64,000 nucleotides of DNA from Fontibacillus panacisegetis (GCF_900102215.1 NZ_FNBG01000005.1:62001-126000); one strand, 5' to 3'. Counted from the stretch's first letter, positions 8,363 through 18,201 are shown. Made by a program: numbers and translations. The notes: a model not told the origin generated them from the sequence alone.

Positions 8363-8914
8363 ATGAAATGGAGAAGAGTTGCAATTCTTGTCACTGTTTT
8401 CTCCCTGATGGGAGGTTCACTATTATTTGCCGATTCATCGCAAAAGATGCGATTATTGTTTAACGGCCTGGAGGTTGAAGACGGCGGTTATGTAATAGAA
8501 GGGAAGACTTATATTCCAGCTCGTGATTTAAACGGTATGATTGAATATAATGAATCCACGAAGACAGTGAATTATAATAAACCGAATGTTCACATGTTCC
8601 TTTTTGCGGAAGAAACGGTATTTGGAGATATTAAAAAAACCGGCAAGCTGAAGTTCAATGTATTCTCCCAAATCGATAATTTAAAAACTGACATCTCTGC
8701 GGTGCGTGTATCCATAACTGCGCCGGATGGCTCTTCTAAAGTAATTCAGACAAGCGAAATCAAGGAGCAGCGTGATACCTTCTGGTTCCGTACAGAGGAT
8801 TACACCTATGATTTCAAAACTGCAGGCAAATATATTGTCGGTTTTTATATGAAATCATCCAGTGGTACTGATTTCTCACTTGTTGCCGAGAAAGGAATTA
8901 CTGTTCTTAAATAG
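8363..8914 (+). CDS. Secreted stalk-domain protein
   Basis: 183 aa from ATG 8363 after GGAGGG. Residues 1-24 are a signal peptide ending near LLFADSS. A single copper-amine-oxidase-N-like stalk repeat follows (LLFNGLEVEDGGYVIEGKTYIPARDLNG), then a beta-rich region from ~70 that resembles an Ig-like or intracellular-inhibitor fold but is not recognised. It is probably extracellular. There is no operon partner. Confidence 0.75.
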   Translation: MKWRRVAILVTVFSLMGGSLLFADSSQKMRLLFNGLEVEDGGYVIEGKTYIPARDLNGMIEYNESTKTVNYNKPNVHMFLFAEETVFGDIKKTGKLKFNVFSQIDNLKTDISAVRVSITAPDGSSKVIQTSEIKEQRDTFWFRTEDYTYDFKTAGKYIVGFYMKSSSGTDFSLVAEKGITVLK

Positions 8915-8951
8915 TTACAACATGTTTTATAAATAGCCACATATTCTCAAA

Positions 8952-8981
8952 TTGACCTGTCCCATCTAAAAGTGATACGAT
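8952..8981 (+). promoter_or_regulatory. Sigma-A-type promoter for the DUF1292 gene
   Basis: TTGACC (8952-8957) and TACGAT (8976-8981) are 18 bases apart and about 50 bases before the DUF1292 start. Confidence 0.5.
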
Positions 8982-9029
8982 ACGGGGGAGAATAGTAATA
9001 TTAAATCAAACTTAAAGTGAGGTATTTTA

Positions 9030-9344
9030 ATGAGCGACCACAATCACGAACACGGTGAAGCGTGCGGGTGCGGACATGACCACGAGCACGAAGAGTTTGT
9101 GTTGACGCTGACTGACGAACAAGGCAATGACGTGGAGATGGTTCTTGTCGAAACGTTCGATGTAGCTGAGAAGGTATATGCGCTTCTGCTGGAACGCAAC
9201 AATCCGGGAGCGGATGGTATCATTCTTCGCATGGAAGAAGAAAACGAAGAAATGGTACTTTACAATATTGAAGATGAAGAAGAATGGCGTCAAGTAGAGG
9301 AAGCTTACAATCAGTTGGTTGCTCAACTGGACGACGAAGCATAA
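9030..9344 (+). CDS. DUF1292 (YrzB-like) protein with His-rich N-terminus
   Basis: 104 aa from ATG 9030 after GTGAGGT. The body (FVLTLTDEQGNDVEMVLVETFDV, then EEENEEMVLYNIEDEEEW) is the DUF1292/YrzB pattern, a small very acidic protein of unknown role. The first 22 residues are rich in His and Cys (MSDHNHEHGEACGCGHDHEH), like metal-binding tails on SlyD or UreE. That tail is not part of the basic family and is inferred to bind a transition metal. It is followed by a strong terminator. Confidence 0.85.
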   Translation: MSDHNHEHGEACGCGHDHEHEEFVLTLTDEQGNDVEMVLVETFDVAEKVYALLLERNNPGADGIILRMEEENEEMVLYNIEDEEEWRQVEEAYNQLVAQLDDEA

Positions 9345-9391
9345 CATCTATCATTCAATTTGTATGAATGTATCAAATAGCAATCAAAATC

Positions 9392-9442
9392 AAGGAGCTA
9401 TCCTGTAAGCCGATGATGGCAACGGGATAGCTCCTTTTTTTG
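9392..9442 (+). terminator. Rho-independent terminator
   Basis: Arms AAGGAGCTATCC (9392-9403) and GGATAGCTCCTT (9425-9436), then a T run. The stem closely matches the terminator after dapF at 62123. Confidence 0.85.
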
Positions 9443-9489
9443 TTGCTATAGTCAGCTTCGTGATCCAAAGCTGATTTAGTAAACAGTCA

Positions 9490-10965
9490 TTAAAAGATCG
9501 GATCGGCTTCCACGATTACTTTAACTTGATTAATGTAACGATCTTCAGGTCCTTTAACAGGAAGTCCAACCTCAACGTGATCAACAATGTAATCGATGTT
9601 GTCCTGGGAGATGACTTCGCCCGGAAGCAGGATTGGAATGCCTGGAGGATACACGTAGATAAATTCTGCAATGATCCGTCCTGCTGATTCCTTGAAGGGA
9701 ATCACCTCCGTATCCGCATAAAAAGCGTTGCGCGGAATGAGGGATAATTGCGGAATTTCCGGTATTTTAACAATAAGCTCATTGGCGTTGTTTTCGATAT
9801 AGTAAGTTTTCGATAGTTCAATCAACGCGGTGATCAGGGTATCGATCGTTTCCTGAGTATCTCCAAGTGTAATAATACAAAGGATATTGTACATATCACT
9901 AAGCTCAACTTCAATATTGTAGTGCTCACGAAGCCAGTTCTCAGTCTCGTACCCAGTAATGCCCAAATGTCTTACGTGGATGGTGAGCTTGGTCGGGTCC
10001 ATATCATAAGCTGCCTCACTACCTAGAATTTCACGACCAAAGCTGTAAAGTCCATCGATTTCATTTATTTTCCATCTTGCGTAATTGGAAAGTTCAATCA
10101 CATTGTCTATTAGCTCATGACCATTTAGCGCAAGGTTTCTGCGGGCAGTATCAAGTGATGCAAGCAACAGATACGAAGTGGACGTCGTTGTTAACATACT
10201 GATAATAGTTTGGACACGCTGTGGATTTACGAATCCGTTCTTTACGTTCAGATTCAGGATCGAGCTCTGAGTCATTGAACCGCCGAGCTTATGGACACTT
10301 GTGGCCGCCATATCTGCCCCTGCTTGCATTGCAGACATCGGGAGCTTCTCATGAAAATGAATATGGACACCGTGAGCTTCATCAACAAGAACGGGCACTT
10401 CAAAGCTATGAGCAAGCTCGACAATTTCTTGCAAATGTGCACTAACGCCAAAATAGGTCGGATTAATAACGAGTACTGCTTTGGCATCATGGTGCCGCTC
10501 CAGTGCTCTGCGGACTGAGGAAGTGGTGATTCCGTGATCAATACCAAGATTCTCATCCTGTGCAGGCGATACAAATATAGGCTTAGCTCCTGCAAATATT
10601 ATAGCGGACATGACTGATTTATGAATATTTCTCGGGACGATAATTTTATCACCGGGAGAACAAATGGATAGTATCATAGTCATAATGGCTCCACTGGTGC
10701 CCTGGACTGAGAAAAAAGTATAGTCTGCCCCAAATGCGTCGGCAGCAAGCTTTTGAGCCTCCTCAATAACGCCAGTAGGTTGATGGAGGTCGTCCAGCGG
10801 TGCAATGTTGATCAAGTCGATGGAAAGGGCGTTATCGCCTACAAATTCGCGAAATTCTTGATCAGTTCCGAGACCCTTCTTATGTCCTGGAATGTGAAAT
10901 TGTACGGGATTTTCGGCCGCATGCTGCTTAAGAGCTGTAAATAGCGGCGTACTTTTATGATTCAT
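9490..10965 (-). CDS. Orn/Lys/Arg decarboxylase (SpeA-like)
   Basis: PLP-dependent basic amino acid decarboxylase of 491 aa, close to the ~490 aa of Bacillus arginine decarboxylase SpeA. It shows IPGHKKG near the N-terminus, the aspartate of the cofactor pocket in VLVDEAHGVHIHF, and the Schiff-base lysine in ATSVHKLGGSMTQ. A C-terminal domain follows. The ATG at 10963-10965 is preceded by AGGAAGGG. It probably makes agmatine or cadaverine for polyamine synthesis. Substrate choice among Arg, Lys and Orn cannot be fixed from sequence. It stands alone. Confidence 0.88.
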   Translation of the reverse strand: MNHKSTPLFTALKQHAAENPVQFHIPGHKKGLGTDQEFREFVGDNALSIDLINIAPLDDLHQPTGVIEEAQKLAADAFGADYTFFSVQGTSGAIMTMILSICSPGDKIIVPRNIHKSVMSAIIFAGAKPIFVSPAQDENLGIDHGITTSSVRRALERHHDAKAVLVINPTYFGVSAHLQEIVELAHSFEVPVLVDEAHGVHIHFHEKLPMSAMQAGADMAATSVHKLGGSMTQSSILNLNVKNGFVNPQRVQTIISMLTTTSTSYLLLASLDTARRNLALNGHELIDNVIELSNYARWKINEIDGLYSFGREILGSEAAYDMDPTKLTIHVRHLGITGYETENWLREHYNIEVELSDMYNILCIITLGDTQETIDTLITALIELSKTYYIENNANELIVKIPEIPQLSLIPRNAFYADTEVIPFKESAGRIIAEFIYVYPPGIPILLPGEVISQDNIDYIVDHVEVGLPVKGPEDRYINQVKVIVEADPIF

Positions 10966-11137
10966 AGTGCCTTATCCCTTCCTTTCATTTTTGTAATAGG
11001 ATGAGTATAGCAAAAAGGGACTGGATTGCAAGCAAAGTTTAGTGTTTATATATTTTGTTAAAAGGAGAGTAATTAACTCCTTGAAACAGGACAAACTGGT
11101 TAATAGACTATAAAACTGCTAAGGGAGAGAATGTCAA

Positions 11138-12406
11138 GTGGAGATGACGTCCAAGCTTATGAATAAAAGATTGCTCAATCCCACCTTTATTAGCCTGTGG
11201 ATCATTATGTTTTTAGTGGAGTTTGTAAAAGGGGCATTAATCGTCGCTATTTTACCAGTATACATGGGTGATGTGCTGCATTTAAGCGCCTTTGCAATCG
11301 GACTATCTTTCTCATTACAGTACATAGGAGATAATCTGTTTCGAAGTCCGGCCGGTTGGTTAATTGAACGGATTGGATTTCGTTTTACGATGACTATAGG
11401 CTTGATCTTTACGTTTGCCGGAGTCTTGATTATCGCAATTACAAGCTCTGTAGGATTCATCGTTTTAGGCTGTGCCATGATCGGAATTGGATCAGCGCCG
11501 CTATGGCCATGTGTGCTTATGGGGATTTCTGCAGTTACAGAGGAGAGCAACAATTTCGGGACAGCTATGGGTGTGATTCAAATATCGAGTTTGGGCGGAA
11601 CTGGACTTGGACCTGTAATTATTAATTTTATTGTCAGCACATCCTATCATTTAGTGTTCTGGATTCTACTCGGCTGTATGGGGCTAGTTATTTTCATTTC
11701 CTTGTTGCTTCCGGGGAAATCTTCAACGATGAACAGTGGTGCTGAAGCGCACCATTCTTCTAGCGGCAACGCACACACGCCAAACCAGCCAAAAGGTATT
11801 CTGGAAAATGTGAAACAGACCTTCAGGCATATTCGAAGCAACCTAAATGTCAGTCCATTGTTTTATCCAGCCCTGTTTCTTCAGACGTTTGCAATTGGGC
11901 TTCTGACACCTGTTATTACATTGTTTGTTCGTACTGAGCTGGGGCTTTCTCCCGAGGCATACAGTGCCATGTTAGTCGTTGGAGGCGGTATTACTGTTCT
12001 GGGCCTTGTTCCTGTTGGCAAGCTGGTTGACCGTTATGGAACCAAATGGTTTCTGCATACTGGCTTTCTGCTAGCGACCGTGGCGATCGGATTATTTTCT
12101 GTGATGAGGAATGTTCCTACCGTGTGGATCATGGTAGTGCTGATCGGCATCAGCTATTCTTGCATTCTTCCTACGTGGGACACGATGATTTCGCATCATC
12201 TTCCTAAAGGGGAGAAAGGGACGGTCTGGGGACTTTTTCTGACAATTCAGGGATCAGGTATGGTATTTGGGCCGATTGTGTCAGGTAAAATGTGGGACAC
12301 CTTAGGTCCAACAGCTCCATTTTTGGCTAGCGCTGCATCAATGGGTTTGTTATTTGTTATTCATATTGTGTTATCACGGCAAAAACCGGATGCTCAGATA
12401 AATTGA
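11138..12406 (+). CDS. MFS transporter
   Basis: 422 aa with about twelve hydrophobic segments split by a polar central loop (~195-235, His/Ser/Asn-rich). The motif after segment 2 (LFRSPAGWLIERIGFRFTM) and its repeat (GLVPVGKLVDRYGTKW) are the major facilitator motif A. GTG 11138 follows AAGGGAGAG; ATG 11144 is an alternative. It is probably a proton-coupled exporter by overall layout, but the substrate is unknown. Confidence 0.85.
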   Translation: MEMTSKLMNKRLLNPTFISLWIIMFLVEFVKGALIVAILPVYMGDVLHLSAFAIGLSFSLQYIGDNLFRSPAGWLIERIGFRFTMTIGLIFTFAGVLIIAITSSVGFIVLGCAMIGIGSAPLWPCVLMGISAVTEESNNFGTAMGVIQISSLGGTGLGPVIINFIVSTSYHLVFWILLGCMGLVIFISLLLPGKSSTMNSGAEAHHSSSGNAHTPNQPKGILENVKQTFRHIRSNLNVSPLFYPALFLQTFAIGLLTPVITLFVRTELGLSPEAYSAMLVVGGGITVLGLVPVGKLVDRYGTKWFLHTGFLLATVAIGLFSVMRNVPTVWIMVVLIGISYSCILPTWDTMISHHLPKGEKGTVWGLFLTIQGSGMVFGPIVSGKMWDTLGPTAPFLASAASMGLLFVIHIVLSRQKPDAQIN

Positions 12407-12429
12407 ATAGAGGCTGATATTCAGATAAT

Positions 12430-12472
12430 AAAAGGCGGCTCTGATCTGTAATATGATCGTGCCGCCTTTTTT
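12430..12472. terminator. Bidirectional terminator
   Basis: AAAAGGCGGC (12430-12439) pairs with GCCGCCTTTT (12461-12470), between the converging MFS and DUF1054 genes. Confidence 0.85.
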
Positions 12473-12474
12473 GA

Positions 12475-13098
12475 TTAGAATGCAGCTTTATAGAGAGGCA
12501 GCAGTGCTGCAAAAGTACTCTCAATCGTCTCTACAAGCTTAACGCCGTCACTCAATAATGGGTCATCACGATCCAATCGCAGCCCGCACATGATTTCTGC
12601 TTTTTTGACCGTTTTAAGCTTCTCGGCCATCGCTTTCAGTGATGCGCTGTTTAGATCCTGATGCAGCTTTCCTTCCGGAGCCATGTGATCCATGGACCAA
12701 TAGAACTCCCCAGGGATTTCCTTAACCGCCTTGCTGGCGTGTTTCTGCAAATAATTACTGAACACTGCTTTGTTGGGACTCTCATAAATAATGGCGAAAA
12801 TAATAAACAGGTGGGTAGAGAACATGCCTACTTCGAAATGTGGCAATGCCTTGTAACCGCGTTTGCTCGTTGCCCATGCAATCCAGGTATCCTTTGGCGG
12901 ATTTACTTTGCGACGGGCATGCTTGGCTACGTGAGGGTACATCTCTTCACCGCAAAGCGCCGACAAGTAAGGAGAGATTGTGCTGCCCAAAGTTTCCAGC
13001 TTAGGTCTGATTTGAGCTATGATTGATTCCATACGAGGCTCCAGGCCAGGTACAGTTAGCGCATCAAAATCTTGATTTGTAAAACCGTTAAACGTCAT
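12475..13098 (-). CDS. DUF1054 (UPF0637, YktB-like) protein
   Basis: The frame extends to 13233, but the ATG at 13096-13098 is preceded by GGAGGT and starts the family-typical MTFNGFTNQDFDALTVPGLE. This gives 207 aa, the normal family size. Recognisable blocks are HVAKHARRKVNPPKDTWIAW and GYKALPHFEVG. The structure of the family is known but no activity is assigned. The gene stands alone. Confidence 0.85.
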   Translation of the reverse strand: MTFNGFTNQDFDALTVPGLEPRMESIIAQIRPKLETLGSTISPYLSALCGEEMYPHVAKHARRKVNPPKDTWIAWATSKRGYKALPHFEVGMFSTHLFIIFAIIYESPNKAVFSNYLQKHASKAVKEIPGEFYWSMDHMAPEGKLHQDLNSASLKAMAEKLKTVKKAEIMCGLRLDRDDPLLSDGVKLVETIESTFAALLPLYKAAF

Positions 13099-13344
13099 TT
13101 TTTTACCTCCAATACGTTCCTTCTGAGATTTCGGTGTTTTCAAGTATAGCATATTTCGAGTCGCGTTTTGTCGATCTTCGGAATGACCGCTCATTGAGGG
13201 TACAATTTCGTTATTGTGCCTTTTTTGCGTCATATCGGGACACTAACGGGTAAAAATAATCAATAAACCAAGTTCCGCAACATAAGATGTAGTATAAGAT
13301 AAAGTAAGCCGCAATCGGGAGATGACTAAAGAGGAGGGAGTGCC

Positions 13345-13941
13345 GTGAATAAAAGTTATGAAGTGGAATACTGCAACCTGGAACTCCGATTCGACCGCCG
13401 GCACATACAGCAATTAATTAGAGATTTAATTCAAGACGGGTATTCCTTATATTGGAGCGAGAATGAGTCCATTTTTATTATTTCAGTACGTACCGGTCGC
13501 AAGCTGACCAAGCTGCGTTTTCAGCGTCTCGCTAAAGGATACAAGCTTGTTGGAGACTACGTGATAAAGGATGCCAAATTGGCGGAATGGCTAGAAAAGC
13601 TGATCGGAGATCTTCGCGGTCATGCAGTGGTGAAACGTTTTAAAGACAGACAAATTTTGATTGAAAATATTTTGTTTGGTGAAGTTATTCGTCTGGTTGA
13701 GATTACAGGAATGGAACATCGGGTGATCTATCAGAAGGGTCCAATCATTGATATCGGGAAAATGTCGGAGATGTATGCCTCGGAGTCAGCAGAGCAGAGA
13801 CTGGATTTGCTGCAGCAGGAGCTTGATGAGGAGCTGGAGAAATTGTATGATGCCCTGCAAAAAGGCGAAAATGACTTAGTGGATTCCTGTAAAGAAAAGC
13901 TGAAGCTGATTAGAATCGAGCTGATTCGACTAGAATGGTAA
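13345..13941 (+). CDS. Uncharacterised 198-aa protein
   Basis: GTG 13345 follows AGAGGAGGGAG. No family was recognised. The N-terminal ~75 residues look alpha/beta (LELRFDRRHIQQLIRDLIQDGYSLYW). The middle is basic, and residues ~145-198 are strongly helical and acidic, likely coiled coil (LLQQELDEELEKLYDAL...). No signal peptide or membrane segment. It has a good ribosome site and its own terminator, so it is very likely a real gene. Confidence 0.7.
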   Translation: MNKSYEVEYCNLELRFDRRHIQQLIRDLIQDGYSLYWSENESIFIISVRTGRKLTKLRFQRLAKGYKLVGDYVIKDAKLAEWLEKLIGDLRGHAVVKRFKDRQILIENILFGEVIRLVEITGMEHRVIYQKGPIIDIGKMSEMYASESAEQRLDLLQQELDEELEKLYDALQKGENDLVDSCKEKLKLIRIELIRLEW

Positions 13942-13977
13942 TTACGATTTTTAGATAAATTATGAGAATAATCATTG

Positions 13978-14003
13978 CAGCCCCCTACATTTTTTTGGGG
14001 GTT
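13978..14003 (+). terminator. Rho-independent terminator
   Basis: CAGCCCCC / GGGGGTTG stem around a T-rich loop, 37 bases after the 198-aa gene. Confidence 0.7.
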
Positions 14004-14100
14004 GTTTGCTGGTTAGCGCTCTCAAGGGGTTCACTTCTGTACTCAAAAGAGTTAAAATGATACTATTGAAAAAAATATAAGTGTGCAAAGGATGGAAACC

Positions 14101-15510
14101 ATGTCAAAACAACAAATTGGCGTTATCGGCCTTGCCGTTATGGGCAAAAACTTAGCGCTGAATATTGAAAGCAGAGGTTTTACTGTTTCAGTATTTAACC
14201 GCTCCGCGCAAAAAACTCATGATCTTCTTGAGAACGAAGGCAAAGGCAAAAATCTTGTCGGTGCGTTCACAGTAGAAGAATTTGTTCAATCTTTGGAAAC
14301 GCCTCGTAAAATTTTGATTATGGTACAAGCTGGTTCTGCTACTGACGCAACAATCGAAAGCTTGCTTCCATATTTGGATCAAGGCGACATCATCATCGAT
14401 GGAGGTAACGCATACTTCCCTGATACTGTTCGTCGCAGCAAAGAACTTGAGGCTAAAGGCTTCCGCTTTATCGGAACTGGTGTGTCCGGTGGTGAAGAAG
14501 GGGCTCTGAATGGTCCGGCAATTATGCCTGGTGGTCAAGAAAGTGCCTACAAACTGGTTGAATCCATTTTCACAGCAATTTCTGCTAAAGTAAATGGTGA
14601 TCCATGTTGTACATATATCGGACCAGACGGTGCCGGTCATTATGTAAAAATGGTACACAACGGTATCGAATACGGAGATATGCAGTTGATCTGTGAAGCT
14701 TACCAATTGCTCAAAGATGTTCTTGGCGTGGACGCCAAAGAATTGCATGAAATTTTCACAGAATGGAATAATGGTGAGCTTGACAGCTACCTGATCGAAA
14801 TCACTGCAGATATCTTCTCACAATATGATGAGGAAACTGGTAAACCAATGGTAGATGTCATCCTTGACGCTGCTGGTCAAAAGGGTACTGGTAAATGGAC
14901 AAGCCAAAGCGCACTTGACCTCGGAGTACCTTTGTCCATGATCACGGAATCAGTATTCTCCCGCTTCTTGTCCGCAATGAAGGAAGAACGCGTTGCTGCA
15001 AGCAAAATTCTTAGCGGCCCTGCTAAAAAAGAATTTTCTGGCGACAAAAAAGAGTTTGTCGAAAATGTTCGTAAAGCACTCTTCGCAAGTAAAATCGTGT
15101 CTTATGCTCAAGGCTTCGCTCAAATGCGCGCGGCTTCCGATGAGTACGGCTGGGATTTGAAATATGGTAACATCGCTATGATTTTCCGCGGTGGTTGCAT
15201 CATCCGTTCGCAATTCCTGCAAAACATTAAGGATGCTTATGATCGTGATCCTGCGCTCAAAAATCTGCTTCTTGATTCTTATTTCAAGAATGTTGTTGAA
15301 AACTATCAGGATGCATGGCGTAAAGTGGTTGCGGCTGCCGTTGAGAACGGAATTCCGGTTCCAGGCTTCTCCAGCGCTCTGTCCTACTATGACAGCTACC
15401 GTTCGGAACGCTTGCCTGCTAACCTGCTTCAAGCTCAACGCGATTACTTCGGTGCTCACACCTTTAAACGTGTTGACAAGGAAGGCGTATTCCACCATCA
15501 ATGGTTCTAA
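14101..15510 (+). CDS. gndA: 6-phosphogluconate dehydrogenase (decarboxylating)
   Basis: Oxidative pentose phosphate enzyme converting 6-phosphogluconate to ribulose-5-phosphate with NADP+. ATG 14101 has AGGATGG at 8-base spacing and gives 469 aa, the family norm; the upstream GTG 14083 is rejected. The Rossmann motif [16 protein letters not shown] is at the N-terminus. The signature [12 protein letters not shown] and the catalytic [19 protein letters not shown] follow, with a C-terminal helical tail ending HHQWF. All are intact. It is monocistronic with a strong terminator. Confidence 0.96.
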   Translation: MSKQQIGVIGLAVMGKNLALNIESRGFTVSVFNRSAQKTHDLLENEGKGKNLVGAFTVEEFVQSLETPRKILIMVQAGSATDATIESLLPYLDQGDIIIDGGNAYFPDTVRRSKELEAKGFRFIGTGVSGGEEGALNGPAIMPGGQESAYKLVESIFTAISAKVNGDPCCTYIGPDGAGHYVKMVHNGIEYGDMQLICEAYQLLKDVLGVDAKELHEIFTEWNNGELDSYLIEITADIFSQYDEETGKPMVDVILDAAGQKGTGKWTSQSALDLGVPLSMITESVFSRFLSAMKEERVAASKILSGPAKKEFSGDKKEFVENVRKALFASKIVSYAQGFAQMRAASDEYGWDLKYGNIAMIFRGGCIIRSQFLQNIKDAYDRDPALKNLLLDSYFKNVVENYQDAWRKVVAAAVENGIPVPGFSSALSYYDSYRSERLPANLLQAQRDYFGAHTFKRVDKEGVFHHQWF

Positions 15511-15555
15511 GATGATTTGACACGTTATCAGCGTGTTTTGGAATGACCGAATGAG

Positions 15556-15597
15556 ACGTCGGAGGAGCGGATTAACGCTTTCTTCGACGTTTTTTTG
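15556..15597 (+). terminator. Rho-independent terminator
   Basis: ACGTCGGAGGAG pairs (with G-U wobbles) with CTTTCTTCGACGT, then seven T. Confidence 0.8.
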
Positions 15598-15726
15598 TTA
15601 GCATTATAGGTTAATGTGAGGCTTAGAATTAGAAGTGCGTGTTCAAAAAGTGCCAGCCTGTGTTATGATATGGAAAAGTTAATTGCTAACGAAACCAATA
15701 TGGATGTTCAAAAAGTAGGTGAAACA

Positions 15727-16239
15727 TTGACCAGCAATAGGGACAATATTGTGCTTATCGGCATGATGGGAACCGGAAAATCTACCATTGGCTCACTGCT
15801 TGCAAGTGAACTTGGATATCAGCTGGTGGATTTGGACAGTGTTATTGTGGAGGAAGCGGGCTGTTCAATCCCTGAGCTATTTGAAGAGAAGGGTGAAGCT
15901 TATTTCCGCGATCTGGAGACAACTGTGCTGCGCAAAGTATTGCAAGAGTGCAATATCGTGCTGGCCACTGGTGGTGGTGCTGTGCTGCGGAATGAAAACT
16001 GCGGTTTAATGAAGAATAACGGCTGGGTGGTTGCACTGTCTGCGACAGTAGATGATATTATAAGCAGGGTAGGAGAAGACCCGAATCGGCCTCTGTTAGC
16101 AGGGGGAGCTAGAGAACGAGTGACTGCTCTGTTGGAAGAACGTAAGCATGCATATAGCTTTGCTGATGTAACGATTGCCACTTCGGGTAAAAGTACGGAG
16201 CAGGTATCATCTGAGATTTTAATACATTACCGCGGTTAA
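15727..16239 (+). CDS. aroK: Shikimate kinase
   Basis: Phosphorylates shikimate at the 3-hydroxyl with ATP in the aromatic amino acid pathway. TTG 15727 is chosen because AGGTGA lies just upstream and it gives 170 aa beginning TSNRDNIVLIGMMGTGKST, as in family members; ATG 15700 and GTG 15616 would add tails. The P-loop is GMMGTGKST; the shikimate-binding aspartate lies in LVDLDSVIVEEAG and R in FRDLETTVL; the core GGGAVLRNEN and lid R (NRPLL) are present. The next gene is aroA, 33 bases on, so the pair forms an operon. Confidence 0.92.
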   Translation: MTSNRDNIVLIGMMGTGKSTIGSLLASELGYQLVDLDSVIVEEAGCSIPELFEEKGEAYFRDLETTVLRKVLQECNIVLATGGGAVLRNENCGLMKNNGWVVALSATVDDIISRVGEDPNRPLLAGGARERVTALLEERKHAYSFADVTIATSGKSTEQVSSEILIHYRG

Positions 16240-16272
16240 CCAATAATATTAATGTAAAAGGGGAATGGATCG

Positions 16273-17565
16273 ATGGACATTATCGTAAAGCCCACGCCAG
16301 AGTTGAAAGGTGAATTCGGGGCACTCTCATCCAAAAACTATACGACTCGCTACTTGCTCGTTGCTGCACTTGCGGAAGGAACAAGTACAATATATTATCC
16401 GGCTCATAGTGAGGATAGTGACGCCATGCGCCGCTGTATTGCTGATCTTGGAGCTGTACTTGAGGAAGATGATGAGAAGATCGTGATCAAGGGCTTTGGA
16501 CGTCATCCAAGAGATGTGAAGGAACTAAATGTCGGGAATGCTGGCGCAGTTCTTCGTTTTTTGATGGCGGTAACTGCGCTTTGTCCAGACGTTACTTTTA
16601 TTAATAAATATCCGGATTCCCTAGGCAAACGTCCGCATAGTGATTTGATTGAAGCGCTCGAAAGTATGGGTGTAGGGATCGAGCATCAGGACGGTCGTTT
16701 ACCGATTACTATTCGTGGTGGAGCACCTAAAGGCGGGAAGATTAAAGTGTCGGGATCGGTCAGCTCCCAATATTTAAGCGCATTATTGTTCCTTACTCCG
16801 CTTCTTGAGGAAGATAGTGAAATTGAAGTGCTGGGTGACCTTAAATCTAAAGTAGTTGTGGGTCAAACGCTGGAAGTGCTGGAGCAGGCCGGAATCGTGA
16901 TTCATGCCAGCCAAGATTATATGAAATTCACCGTGCCAGGCCGTCAGTCTTATCAGGCTCAAAGCTATACTGTTCAGGGAGACTATCCGGGCTCCGCTGC
17001 TATTCTTGCAGCAGCTGCAGTGACAAAATCCAACGTTAAGGTGCATCGGCTTATGGAGAACAGTAAACAGGGCGAACGGGCCATTGTAGATGTTTTGCAG
17101 ATGATGGATGTTCCGCTGAGTCATAAGGACGGCATTGTACATGTTCTGGGCAACGGACGGCTTCGTCCTATAGAGTTCGATGGTGATGCAGCTACTGACG
17201 CAGTGCTGGCGATGGTAGCGGCTGCTGTGTTCGCGGATGGTACTTCAAGATTCTACAATGTGGAGAACCTTCGTTATAAAGAATGTGACCGGATCACAGA
17301 TTACTTGAATGAGCTCCGCAAGGCAGGCGCAAATGTGGAAGAGACTCAGAGTGAAATCATCGTTCACGGACGTCCTAACGGTCTTGAAGGCGGTGCTACG
17401 ATCAACGCACATTATGACCATCGGGTTATTATGGCGCTGACGGTTGTTGGTTTGCGTTGTGAGCAGCCGCTTCTGATTAAGGATGCTCATCATGTTGCCA
17501 AATCATATCCGCAATTTTTCGATCATATTGCCGCGCTTGGCGGGAATGTTGAATGGGTAAAATAA
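16273..17565 (+). CDS. aroA: 3-phosphoshikimate 1-carboxyvinyltransferase (EPSP synthase)
   Basis: Joins PEP to shikimate-3-phosphate, the next but one step to chorismate. ATG 16273 follows AAAGGGGAA. 430 aa with two beta-alpha barrel halves. Visible active-site blocks are the LSSKNYTTRYLLVAALAEG start, VGNAGAVLRFLMAV, the SVSSQYLSALLFL region, and LRYKECDRITDYLNEL with DHRVIMALTVV near the C-terminus. Glyphosate sensitivity class was not judged. It is co-transcribed with aroK by spacing. Confidence 0.94.
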   Translation: MDIIVKPTPELKGEFGALSSKNYTTRYLLVAALAEGTSTIYYPAHSEDSDAMRRCIADLGAVLEEDDEKIVIKGFGRHPRDVKELNVGNAGAVLRFLMAVTALCPDVTFINKYPDSLGKRPHSDLIEALESMGVGIEHQDGRLPITIRGGAPKGGKIKVSGSVSSQYLSALLFLTPLLEEDSEIEVLGDLKSKVVVGQTLEVLEQAGIVIHASQDYMKFTVPGRQSYQAQSYTVQGDYPGSAAILAAAAVTKSNVKVHRLMENSKQGERAIVDVLQMMDVPLSHKDGIVHVLGNGRLRPIEFDGDAATDAVLAMVAAAVFADGTSRFYNVENLRYKECDRITDYLNELRKAGANVEETQSEIIVHGRPNGLEGGATINAHYDHRVIMALTVVGLRCEQPLLIKDAHHVAKSYPQFFDHIAALGGNVEWVK

Positions 17566-17599
17566 GTATATGAATTCTTAATGGAAGGTGGAGTATACA

Positions 17600-18025
17600 A
17601 TGCCATTTGAAAATCCTGGTCGCGAGGAAATTAAAAATATTTTAGAAAACGCAGGGAATATCGCGGTAGTAGGGTTGTCAGACAAAACAGATCGCACATC
17701 CTACATGGTAGCACAGGCACTCCAAAACAACGGCTATCGCATCATTCCTGTCAATCCATCGGTCCAAGGTGAGATACTTGGGGAGAAGGTATTCAGCTCT
17801 CTGAAGGATATCCCAGAGCCGGTAGGCATCGTAAATGTATTCCGTCGTAGTGAATATACGCCAGAAGTAGCGCAGGAAGCTGTAGAAATAGGTGCTAAAG
17901 TGTTATGGCTCCAGCTTGGAATTACAAGCGAGGAGGCTTACAAGATCGCTGCCGATGGTGGACTTGCTGTCATTATGGATCGCTGTATTAAAGTGGAGGA
18001 TAGCATTTTGATTGGAAAAAGGTAA
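17600..18025 (+). CDS. CoA-binding domain protein (YccU-like)
   Basis: 141 aa from ATG 17600, after AAGGTGGAG; the upstream GTG 17588 lies inside that ribosome site. The Rossmann-like CoA-binding fold is evident: IAVVGLSDKTDRTSYMVAQALQNNGY, IPVNPSVQGEILG, and the C-terminal VIMDRCIKVE. Family members bind CoA; physiological role unknown. It sits 34 bases after aroA in the same direction and may be transcribed with it. Confidence 0.85.
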   Translation: MPFENPGREEIKNILENAGNIAVVGLSDKTDRTSYMVAQALQNNGYRIIPVNPSVQGEILGEKVFSSLKDIPEPVGIVNVFRRSEYTPEVAQEAVEIGAKVLWLQLGITSEEAYKIAADGGLAVIMDRCIKVEDSILIGKR

Positions 18026-18045
18026 TAATTGTAATTTAAGGGAGG

Positions 18046-18075
18046 GACCTGCAGAAAAATGGCGGGTCTTTTTTC
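18046..18075 (+). terminator. Rho-independent terminator
   Basis: GACCTGC / GCGGGTC stem (one G-U pair) followed by six T. Confidence 0.75.
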
Positions 18076-18201
18076 TATGAGTGAGACCAATGCAACCTCT
18101 GTGTGCAATTTCCTTTGACAAATTTATAAGGCTAGGCTTACCATAATGAATTAGAGAGAGGGTATCCTATAGTACAAATAGGGGACATAGGGGGTCGAAA
18201 C

